The notes under the pieces: generated by a model
Databases searched by the model: none
Seen by the model: only the letters and a program-made list of their open reading frames with translations
What the model was told of the DNA's origin: nothing
Source of the DNA: Xanthostigma xanthostigma
Lineage: Eukaryota; Arthropoda; Insecta; Raphidioptera; Raphidiidae
Assembly: GCA_963575645.1 (NCBI GenBank)
Contig: OY754465.1
Span: 29,957,501-30,021,500 of the forward strand
Direction: 5' to 3'
DNA: 64,000 nt
Position numbers and translations under genes: made by a program
Part shown: piece after piece, positions 20,996 through 33,204 of the stretch
Layout: every line of letters begins with the position of its first letter
Numbering within the stretch: position 1 is the first letter of the stretch

Positions 20996-23296
20996 GAAGG
21001 TAAGTCTATTTACACTATAACATTCAGGTTTGGATCATTCTCTCATAAGAAAATGCAAACTGCATATTAACCATTATTTTAACGCTGACAAGCAGTTTTC
21101 ACATGCTTTATGACAATTAGGTGCAAATGAGTCTTTATAGGCAAAATTGCTTTATTTCATGAAGGTATAACTATTTACACTATTATATTCAGGTTTGGAT
21201 CATTCTCTCATAAGAAATTGCAAACTGCATATTAACTATTATTTTAACGCATACAAGCAGTTTTTACATGCTTTATGACAATTAGGTGCAAATGAGTCTT
21301 TATAGGCAAAATTGCTTTATTTCATGAGGGTAAGTCTATTTACACTATAACATTCAGGTTTGGATTATTTTCTCATAAGAAAATGCAAACTGCATATAAA
21401 CCATTATTTTAACGCAGACAAGCAGTTTTTACATGGTTTACGACAATTAGGTGCAAATGAGTCCTTATAGGTAAAATTGCTTTATTTCATGAGGGTAAGT
21501 CTATTAACACTATAACATTCAGGTTTAGATCATTCTCTCATAAGAAAATGCAAACTGCATATTTACTATCATTTTAACGCATACAAGCAGTTTTTACATG
21601 CTTTATGACAATTAGGTGCAAATGAGTCCTTATAGGCAAAATTGCTTTATTTTACAAAGGTAAGTCTATTTTCACTATAACATTCAGGTTTGGATCATTC
21701 TCTCATAAGAAAATGCAAACTGCATATTAACCATTATTTTAACGCATACAAGCAGTTTTTACATGCTTTATGACAATTAGGGGCAAATGAGTCCTTATAG
21801 GCAAAATTGCTTTATTTCATGAAGGTAAGTCTATTTACACTATAACATTCAGATTTGGATGATTCTCTCATAAGAAAATGGAAACTGCATATTAACTATT
21901 ATTTTAACGCTGACAAGCCGTTTTTACATGCTTTATGACAATTAGGTGCAAATGAGTCTTTATAGGCAAAATTGCTTTATTTCATGAGGGTAAGTCTATT
22001 TACACTATAACATTCAGGTTTGGATTATTTTCTCATAAGAAAATGCAAACTGCATATAAACATTATTTTAACGCAGACAAGCAGTTTTTACATGGTTTAC
22101 GACAATTAGGTGCAAATGAGTCCTTATAGGTAAAATTGCTTTATTTCATGAGGGTAAGTCTATTTACACTTTAACATTCAGGTTTGGATAATTCTCTCAT
22201 AAGAAAATGCAAACTGCATATTAACCATTATTTTAACGCAGACAAGCAGTTTTTACATGCTTCACGACAATTAGGTGCAAATGAGTCCTTATGGGCAAAA
22301 TTGCTTTATTTTATGAGGGTAAGTCTATTTACACTATTACATTCAGGTTTGGATCATTCTCTCATAAGAAAATGCAAACTGCATATTTACTATCATTTTT
22401 ACGCAGACAAGTAGTATTTACATGCTTCACGACAATTAGGTGCAAATGAGTCCTTAGAAGCAAAATTACTTTATTTTACAAAGGCAAGTCTATTTACACT
22501 ATAACATTCAGGTTTGGATCATTCTCTCATAAGAAAATGCAAACTGCACATTTACTATCATTTTAACGCAGACAAGCAGTTTTTACATGCTTTACGACAA
22601 TTAGGTGCAAATTAGTCCTTATAGGCAAAATTGCTTTATTTCATGAAGGTAAGTCTATTTACACTATAACATTCAGGTTTGGATTATTTTCTCATAAGAA
22701 AATGCAAACTGCATATAAACCATTATTTTAACGCAGACAAGCAGTTTTTACATGGTTTACGACAATTAGGGGCAAATGAGTCCTTATAAGCAAAGTTGCT
22801 TTATTTCATTAAGGTAAGTCTATTTACACTATAACATTCAGGTTTGGATTATTTTCTCATAGGAAAATGCAAACTGCATATAAACCATTATTTTAACGCA
22901 GACAAGCAGTTCTTACATGGTTTACGACAATTAGGTGCACATAAGTCCTTAAAGGCAAAATTGTTTTATTTTACAAAGGTAAGTCTACTTTCACTATAAC
23001 ATTCAGGTTTGGATCATTCTCTCATAAGAAAAAGCAAACTGCATATTAAACATTATTTTAACGCAGACAAGCAGTTTTTACATGCTTTATGACAATTAGG
23101 GGCAAATGAGTCATTATAGGCAAAATTGCTTTATTTCATGAAGGTATAACTATTTACACTATTATATTCAGGTTTGGATCATTCTCTCATAGGAAAATGC
23201 AAACTGCATATTAACTATTATTTTAACGCATACAAGCAGTTTTTACATGCTTTATGACAATTAGGTGCAAATGAGTCTTTATAGGCAAAATTGCTT

Positions 23297-24165
23297 TATT
23301 TTACAAATGTAAGTCTATTTTCACTATAACATTCAGGTTTGGATCATTCTCTCATAAGAAAATGCAAACTGCATATTAACTATTATTTTATCGCATACAA
23401 GCAGTTTTTACAAGCTTTATGACAATTAGTTGCAAATGAGTCCTTATAGGCAAAATTGCTTTATTTCATTAGGGTAAGTCTATTTACACTATAACATTCA
23501 GGTTTGGATCATTCTCTCATAAAAAAATGCAAAAACTGCATATTTACTATCATTTTATCGCATACAAGCAGTTTTTACATGCTTTATGACAATTAGGTGC
23601 AAATGAGTTTTTATAGGCAAAATTGCTTTATTTCATGAAGGTAAGTCTATTTACACTATAACATTCAGGTTTGGATCATTCTCTCATAAAAAAGTGCAAA
23701 CTGCATATTTACTATCATTTTAACGCATACAAGCAGTTTTTACATGCTTTACGACAATTAAGTGCAAATGAGTCCTTATAGGCAAAATTGCTTTATTTTA
23801 CAAATGTAAGTCTATTTTCACTATAACATTCAGGTTTGGATCATTCTCTCATAAGAAAATGCAAACTGCATATTAACTATTATTTTATCGCATACAAGCA
23901 GTTTTTACAAGCTTTATGACAATTAGTTGCAAATGAGTCCTTATAGGCAAAATTGCTTTATTTCATTAGGGTAAGTCTATTTACACTATAACATTCAGGT
24001 TTGGATCATTCTCTCATAAAAAAATGCAAAAACTGCATATTTACTATCATTTTATCGCATACAAGCAGTTTTTACATGCTTTATGACAATTAGGTGCAAA
24101 TGAGTTTTTATAGGCAAAATTGCTTTATTTCATGAAGGTAAGTCTATTTACACTATAACATTCAG
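23297..24165 (+). repeat. Tandem 497-bp (3-monomer) duplication
   Basis: The variants acaaatgtaagtc (23304 and 23801), tatcgcatacaag with agttgcaaatgag, and the 2-bp-longer aatgcaaaaactgc (23521 and 24018) recur in the same order 497 bp apart, that is three monomers plus two bases. The same trio occurs again near 29960-30230. Confidence 0.85.
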
Positions 24166-25656
24166 GTTCTGATCATTCTCTCATAAGAAAATGCAAACTG
24201 CATATTAACCATTATTTTAACGCATACAAGCAGTTTTTACATGCTTTATGACAATTAGGGGCAAATGAGTCCTTATAGGCAAAATTGCTTTATTTCATGA
24301 AGGTAAGTCTATTTACACCATAATATTCAGGTTTGGATCATTCTCTCATAAGAAAATGCAAACTGTATATTAACCATTATTTTAACCCTACAAGCAGTTT
24401 TTACATGCTTTATGACAATTAGGGGCAAATGAGTCCTTATAGGCAAAATTGCTTTATTTTATGAAGGTAAGTCTATTTACACTATAACATTCAGGTTTGG
24501 ATCATTCTCTCATAAGAAAATGCAAACTGCATATTAACCATTATTTTAACGCAAACAAGCAGTTTTTACATGCTTCACGACAATTGCGTGCAAATGAGTC
24601 CTTATAGGCAAAATTGCTTTATTTTACAAAGGTAAGTCTATTTACACTATAACATTTAGGTTTGGATCATTCTCTCATAAGAAAATGCAAACTGCATATT
24701 TACTATCACTTAAACGCATACAAGCAGTTTTTACATGCTTTATGACAATTTGGTGCAAATGAGTCTTTATAGGCAAAATTGCTTTATTTCATGAGGGTAA
24801 GTCTATTTACACTATAACATTCAGGTTTGGATCATTCTCTCATAAAAAAATGCAAAAACTGCATATTTACTATCATTTTATCGCATACAAGCAGTTTTTA
24901 CATGCTTTATGACAATTAGGTGCAAATGAGTTTTTATAGGCAAAATTGCTTTATTTCATGAAGGTAAGTCTATTTACACTATAACATTCAGGTTTGGATC
25001 ATTCTCTCATAAGAAAATGCAAACTGCATATTAACCATTATTTTAACGCATACAAGCAGTTTTTACATGCTTTATGACAATTAGGTGCAAATGAGTCCTT
25101 ATAGGCAAAATTGCTTTATTTCATGAAGGTAAGTCTATTTACACCATAATATTCAGGTTTGGATCATTCTCTCATAAGAAAATGCAAACTGTATATTAAC
25201 CATTATTTTAACCCTACAAGCAGTTTTTACATGCTTTATGACAATTAGGGGCAAATGAGTCCTTATAGGCAAAATTGCTTTATTTTATGAAGGTAAGTCT
25301 ATTTACACTATAACATTCAGGTTTGGATCATTCTCTCATAAGAAAATGCAAACTGCATATTAACCATTATTTTAACGCAAACAAGCAGTTTTTACATGCT
25401 TCACGACAATTGCGTGCAAATGAGTCCTTATAGGCAAAATTGCTTTATTTTACAAAGGTAAGTCTATTTACACTATAACATTTAGGTTTGGATCATTCTC
25501 TCATAAGAAAATGCAAACTGCATATTTACTATCACTTTAACGCATACAAGCAGTTTTTACATGCTTTATGACAATTTGGTGCAAATGAGTCTTTATAGGC
25601 AAAATTGCTTTATTTCATGAGGGTAAGTCTATTTACACTATAACATTCAGGTTTGG
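24005..25656 (+). repeat. Tandem 826-bp (5-monomer) duplication
   Basis: Copies at about 24005-24830 and 24831-25656. The shared private variants aatgcaaaaactgc, ttacaccataatattc (24315 and 25141), ttttaaccctacaag and caatttggtgc are all offset by 826 bp. A few single-base differences (for example ggttctgatc only in copy 1) separate the copies. Confidence 0.88.
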
Positions 25657-27640
25657 ATCATTTTCTCATAAGAAAATGCAAACTGCATATAAACCATTAT
25701 TTGAACGCAGACAAGCAGTTTTTACATGGTTTACGACAATCAGGTGCAAATGAGTCCTTATAGGCAAAATTGCTTTATTTCATGAGGGTAAGTCTATTTA
25801 CACTATACATTCAGGTTTAGATCATTCTCTCATAAGAAAATGCAAACTGCATATTTACTATCATTTTAACGCATACAAGCAGTTTTTACATGCTTTATGA
25901 CAATTAGGTGCAAATGAGTCCTTATAGGCAAAATTGCTTTATTTTACAAAGGTAAGTCTATTTACACTATAACATTAAATTTGGATAATTCTCTCATAAG
26001 AAAATGCAAACTGCATATTAACCATTATTTTAACGCAGACAAGCAGTTTTTACATGCTTCACGACAATTGCGTGCAAATGAGTCCTTATAGGCAAAATTG
26101 CTTTATTTTACAAAGGTAAGTCTATTTTCACTATAACATTCAGGTTTGGATCATTCTCTCATAAGAAAATGCAAACTGCATATTAACCATTATTTTAACG
26201 CATACAAGCAGTTTTTACATGCTTTATGACAATTAGGGGCAAATGAGTCCTTATAGGCAAAATTGCTTTATTTCATGAAGGTAAGTCTATTTACACTATA
26301 ACATTCAGGTTTGGATCATTCTCTCATAAGAAAATGGAAACTGCATATTAACCATTATTTTAACGCTGACAAGCAGTTTTTACATGCTTTATGACAATTA
26401 GGGGCAAATGAGTCCTTATAGGCAAAATTGCTTTATTTTATGAAGGTAAGTCTATTTACACTATAACATTCAGGTTTGGATCATTCTCTCATACGAAAAT
26501 GCAAACTGCATATTAACCATTATTTTAACGCAGACAAGCATTTTTTACATGCTTCACGACAATTGCGTGCAAATGAGTCCTTATAGGCAAAATTGCTTTA
26601 TTTTACAAAGGTAAGTCTATTTACACTATAACATTCAGGTTTGGATCATTCTCTCATAAGAAAATTCAAACTGCATATTAACCATTATTTAAACGCAGAC
26701 AAGCAGTTATTACATGCTTTACGACAATTAGGTGCAAATGAGTCTTTATAGGCAAAATTGCTTTATTTCATGAGGGTAAGTCTATTTACACTATAACATT
26801 TAGGTTTGGATCATTCTCTCATAAGAAAATGCAAACTGCATATTAACCCTTATTTAAACGCAGACAAGCAGTTTTTACATGCTTTACGACAATTAGGTGC
26901 AAATGAGTCTTTATAGGCAAAATTGCTTTATTTCATGAGGGTAAGTCTATTTACACTATAACATTCAGGTTTGGATCATTCTCTCATAAGAAAATGCAAA
27001 CTGCATATTTACTATCATTTTCACGCAGACAAGCAGTTTTTACATGCTTCACGACAATTGCGTGCAAATCAGTCCTTATAGTCTAAATTGCTTTATTTTA
27101 CAAAGGTAAGTCTATTTACACTATAACATTCAGGTTTGGATCATTCTCTCATAAGAAAATGCAAACTACATATTAACCATTATTTTAACGCATACAAGCA
27201 GTTTTTACATGCTTTATGACAATTAGGGGCAAATGAGTCCTTATAGGCAAAATTGCTTTATTTCATGAAGGTAAGTGAATTTACACTATAACATTCAGGT
27301 TTGGATCATTCTCTCATAAGAAAATGCAAACTGCATGTTAACCATTATTTAAACGCAGACAAGCAGTTTTTACATGCTTTACGACAATTAGGTGCAAATG
27401 AGTCTTTATAGGCAAAATTGCTTTATTTCATGAGGGTAAGTCTATTTACACTATAACATTCAGGTTTGGATCATTCTCTCATAAGAAAATGCAAACTGCA
27501 TATTAACCATTATTTTAACGCAGACAAGCAGTTTTTACATGCTTCACGACAATTGCGTGCAAATGAGTCCTTATAGGCAAAATTGCTTTATTTTACAAAG
27601 GTAAGTTTATTTACACTATAACATTCAGGTTTGGATCATT
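24840..27640 (+). repeat. Block repeated 5.28 kb downstream (copy 1; copy 2 about 30118-32755)
   Basis: This block and 30118-32755 share monomer order and private variants, including aagcattttttacatg at 26538 and 31818 (exactly 32 x 165 bp apart), ttttaaccctacaag, and the A-F hexamers at 25829 and 31108. Late in the block the offset falls to 5115 bp because copy 2 lacks one monomer (the one near 26820-26985). The blocks diverge after about 27640 and 32755. Confidence 0.8.
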
Positions 27641-30600
27641 CTCTCATTAGAAAATTCAAACTGCACATTTACAATCATTTTAACGCAGACAAGCAGTTTT
27701 TACATGCCTTACGACAATTAGGTGCAAATTAGTCCTTATAGGCAAAATTACTTTATTTCATGAAGGTAAGTCTATTTACACTATAACATTCGGGTGTGGA
27801 TCATTCTCTCATAAGAAAATGCAAACTGCATATTAACCTTTATTTTAACGCATACTAGCAGTTTTTACATGCTTTATGACAATTAGGGGCAAATGAGTCC
27901 TTATAGGCAAAATTGCTTTATTTCATTAAGGTAAGTCTATTTACATTATAACATTCAGGTTTGGATCATTCTCTCATAAGAAAATGCAAACTGCATATTA
28001 ACCATTATTTTAACGCATACAAGCAGTTTTTATATGCTTTATGATAATTAGGGGCAAATGAGTCCTTATAGGCAAAATTGCTTTATTTCATGAAGGTAAG
28101 TCTATTTACACTATAACATTCAGGTTTAGATCATTCTCTCATAAGAAAATGGAAACTGCATATTAACTATTATTTTAACGCTGACAAGCCGTTTTTACAT
28201 GCTTTATGACAATTAGGGGCAAATGAGTCCTTATAGGCAAAATTGCTTTATTTCATGTAGGTAAGTCTATTTACACTATAACATTCAGGTTTGGATCATT
28301 CTCTCATAAGAAAATGCAAACTGCATATTAACCATTATTTTAACGCAGACAAGCAGTTTTTACATGCTTCACGACAATTGCGTGCAAATGAGTCCTTATA
28401 GGCAAAATTACTTTATTTTACAAAGGTAAGTCTATTTACACTATAACATTCAGGTTTGGATCATTCTCTCATAAGAAATTTCAAACTGCATGTTAACCAT
28501 TATTTTAACGCAGACAAGCAGTTATTACAAGCTTTACGACAATTAGGTGCAAATGAGTCTTTATAGGCAAAATTGCTTTATTTCATGAGGGTACGTCTAT
28601 TTACACTATAACATTTAGGTTTGGATCATTCTCTCATAAGAAAATGCAAACTGCATATTAACCATTATTTTAACGCTACAAGCAGTTTTTACATGCTTTA
28701 TGACAATTAGGGGCAAATGAGTCCTTATAGGCAAAATTGCTTTATTTCATGAAGGTAAGTCTATTTACACTATAACATTCAGGTTTGGATCATTCTCTCA
28801 TAAGAAAATGCAAACTGCATATTAACCATTATTTTAACGCTGACAAGCAGTTTTCACATGCTTTATGACAATTAGGTGCAAATGAGTCTTTATAGGCAAA
28901 ATTGCTTTATTTCATGAAGGTATAACTATTTACACTATTATATTCAGGTTTGGATCATTCTCTCATAAGAAAATGCAAACTGCATATTAACTATTATTTT
29001 AACGCATACAAGCAGTTTTTACATGCTTTATGACAATTAGGTGCAAATGAGTCTTTATAGGCAAAATTGCTTTATTTCATGAGGGTAAGTCTATTTACAC
29101 TATAACATTCAGGTTTGGATTATTTTCTCATAAGAAAATGCAAACTGCATATAAACCATTATTTTAACGCAGACAAGCAGTTTTTACATGGTTTACGACA
29201 ATTAGGTGCAAATGAGTCCTTATAGGCAAAATTGCTTTATTTCATGAGGGTAAGTCTATTTACACTATAACATTCAGGTTTGGATTATTTTCTCATAGGA
29301 AAATGCAAACTGCATATAAACCATTATTTTAACGCAGACAAGCAGTTTTTACATGGTTTACGACAATTAGGTGCACATAAGTCCATAAAGGCAAAATTGT
29401 TTTATTTTACAAAGGTAAGTCTACTTTCACTATAACATTCAGGTTTGGATCATTCTCTCATAAGAAAAAGCAAACTGCATATTAAACATTATTTTAACGC
29501 AGACAATCAGTTTTTACATGCTTTATGACAATTAGGGGCAAATGAGTCATTATAGGCAAAATTGGTTTATTTCATGAAGGTATAACTATTTACACTATTA
29601 TATTCAGGTTTGGATCATTCTCTCATAAGAAAATGCAAACTGCATATTAACTATTATTTTAACGCATACAAGCAGTTTTTACATGCTTTATGACAATTAG
29701 GTGCAAATGAGTCTTTATAGGCAAAATTGCTTTATTTCATGAGGGTAAGTCTATTTACACTATAACATTCAGGTTTGGATCATTCTCTCATAAAAAAGTG
29801 CAAACTGCATATTTACTATCATTTTAACGCATACAAGCAGTTTTTACATGCTTTACGACAATTAGGTGCAAATGAGTCCTTATAGGCAAAGTTGCTTTAT
29901 TTTACAAAGGTAAGTCTATTTTCACTATAACATTCAGGTTTGGATCATTCTCTCATAAGAAAATGCAAACTGCATATTAACTATTATTTTATCGCATACA
30001 AGCAGTTTTTTCAAGCTTTATGACAATTAGTTGCAAATGAGTCCTTATAGGCAAAATTGCTTTATTTCATTAGGGTAAGTCTATTTACACTATAACATTC
30101 AGGTTTGGATCATTCTCTCATAAAAAAATGCAAAAACTGCATATTTACTATCATTTTAACGCATACAAGCAGTTTTTACATGCTTTATGACAATTAGGTG
30201 CAAATGAGTTTTTATAGGCAAAATTGCTTTATTTCATGAAGGTAAGTCTATTTACACTATAACATTCAGGTTTGGATCATTCTCTCATAAGAAAATGCAA
30301 ACTGCATATTAACCATTATTTTAACGCATACAAGCAGTTTTTACATGCTTTATGACAATAAGGGGCAAATGAGTCCTTATAGGCAAAATTGCTTTATTTC
30401 ATGAAGGTAAGTCTATTTACACTATAATATTCAGGTTTGGATCATTCTCTCATAAGAAAATGCAAACTGTATATAAACCATTATTTTAACCCTACAAGCA
30501 GTTTTTACATGCTTTATGACAATTAGGGGCAAATGAGTCCTTATAGGCAAAATTGCTTTATTTTATGAAGGTAAGTCTATTTACACTATAACATTCAGGT

Positions 30601-33204
30601 TTGGATCATTCTCTCATAAGAAAATGCAAACTGCATATTAACCATTATTTTAACGCAGACAAGCAGTTTTTACATGCTTCACGACAATTGCGTGCAAATG
30701 AGTCCTTATAGGCAAAATTGCTTTATTTTACAAAGGTAAGTCTATTTACACTATAACATTTAGGTTTGGATCATTCTCTCATAAGAAAATGCAAACTGCA
30801 TATTTACTATCACTTTAACGCATACAAGCAGTTTTTACATGCTTTATGACAATTAGGTGCAAATGAGTCTTTATAGGCAAAATTGCTTTATTTCATGAGG
30901 GTAAGTCTATTTACACTATAACATTCAGGTTTGGATCATTTTCTCATAAGAAAATGCAAACTGCATATAAACCATTATTTTAACGCAGACAAGCAGTTTT
31001 TACATGGTTTACGACAATTAGGTGCAAATGAGTCCTTATAGGCAAAATTGCTTTATTTCATGAGGGTAAGTCTATTTACACTATAACATTCAGGTTTAGA
31101 TCATTCTCTCATAAGAAAATGCAAACTGCATATTTACTATCATTTTAACGCATACAAGCAGTTTTTACATGCTTTATGACAATTAGGTGCAAATGAGTCC
31201 TTATAGGCAAAATTGCTTTATTTTACAAAGGTAAGTCTATTTACACTATAACATTAAGGTTTGGATAATTCTCTCATAAGAAAATGCAAACTGCATATTA
31301 ACCATTATTTTAACGCAGACAAGCAGTTTTTACATGCTTCACGACAATTGCGTGCAAATGAGTCCTTATAGGCAAAATTGCTTTATTTTACAAAGGTAAG
31401 TCTATTTTCACTATAACATTCAGGTTTGGATCATTCTCTCATAAGAAAATTCAAACTGCATATTAACCATTATTTTAACGCATACAAGCAGTTTTTACAT
31501 GCTTTATGACAATTAGGGGCAAATGAGTCCTTATAGGCAAAATTGCTTTATTTCATGAAGGTAAGTCTATTTACACTATAACATTCAGGTTTGGATCATT
31601 CTCTCATAAGAAAATGGAAACTGCATATTAACCATTATTTTAACGCTGACAAGCAGTTTTTACATGATTTATGACAATTAGGGGCAAATGAGTCCTTATA
31701 GGCAAAATTGCTTTAATTTATGAAGGTAAGTCTATTTACACTATAACATTCAGGTTTGGATCATTCTCTCATAAGAAAATGCAAACTGCATATTAACCAT
31801 TATTTTAACGCAGACAAGCATTTTTTACATGCTTCACGACAATTGCGTGCAAATGAGTCCTTATAGGCAAAATTGCTTTATTTTACAAAGGTAAGTCTAT
31901 TTACACTATAACATTCAGGTTTGGATCATTCTCTCATAAGAAAATTCAAACTGCATATTAACAATTATTTAAACGCAGACAAGCAGTTATTACATGCTTT
32001 ACGACAATTAGGTGCAAATGAGTCTTTATAGGCAAAATTGCTTTATTTCATGAGGGTAAGTCTATTTACACTATAACATTCAGGTTTGGATCATTCTCTC
32101 ATAAGAAAATGCAAACTTCATATTTACTATCATTTTCACGCAGACAAGCAGTTTTTACATGCTTCACGACAATTGCGTGCAAATGAGTCCTTATAGGCTA
32201 AATTGCTTTATTTTACAAAGGTAAGTCTATTTACTTTATAACATTCAGGTTTGGATCATTCTCTCATAAGAAAATGCAAACTGCATATTAACCATTATTT
32301 TAACGCATACAAGCAGTTTTTACATGCTTTATGACAATTAGGGGCAAATGAGTCCTTATAGGCAAAATTGCTTTATTTCATGAAGGTAAGTGTATTTACA
32401 CTATAACATTCAGGTTTGGATCATTCTCTCATAAGAAAATGCAAACTGCATATTAACCATTATTTAAACGCAGACAAGCAGTTTTTACATGCTTTACGAC
32501 AATTAGGTGCAAATGAGTCTTTATAGGCAAAATTGCTTTATTTCATGAGGGTAAGTCTATTTACACTATAACATTCAGGTTTGGATCATTCTCTCATAAG
32601 AAAATGCAAACTGCATATTAACCATTATTTTAACGCAGACAAGCAGTTTTTACATGCTTCACGACAATTGCGTGCAAATGAGTCCTTATAGGCAAAATTG
32701 CTTTATTTTACGAAGGTAAGTCTATTTACACTATAACATTCAGGTTTGGATCATTCTCTCATAAGAAAATGCAAACTGCATATTAACCATTATTTAAACG
32801 CAGACAAGCAGTATTTACATGCTTTATGACAATTAGGTGCAAATGAGTCCTTATAGGCAAAATTGCTTTATTTCACAAAGGTAAGTCTACTTACACTATA
32901 ACATTCAGGTTTGGATCATTCTCTCATTAGAAAATGAAAACTGCATATTTACTATCATTTTTACGCAGACAAGTAGTTTTTACATGCTTTACGACAATTA
33001 GTTGCAAATTAGTCCTTATAGGCAAAATTGCTTTCTTTCATGAAGGTAAGTTTATTTACACTATAACATTCTGGTTTGGATCATTCTCTCATAAGAAAAT
33101 GCAAACTGCATATTAACCATTATTTTAACGCATACAAGCAGTTTTTACATGCTTTATGACAATTAGGGGCAAATGAGTCCTTATAGGCAAAATTGCTTTA
33201 TTTC

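Noticed and set aside
22184..22414. A 76-codon open frame on the + strand
   Set aside because: It lies wholly in satellite and exists only because three common stop codons are mutated in these two monomers. There is no start context, homology or continuation.
32934..33116. A 60-codon open frame on the + strand
   Set aside because: It is a different frame of the same satellite, opened by rare variants such as aaattag and tttttacgc. There is no sign of coding.
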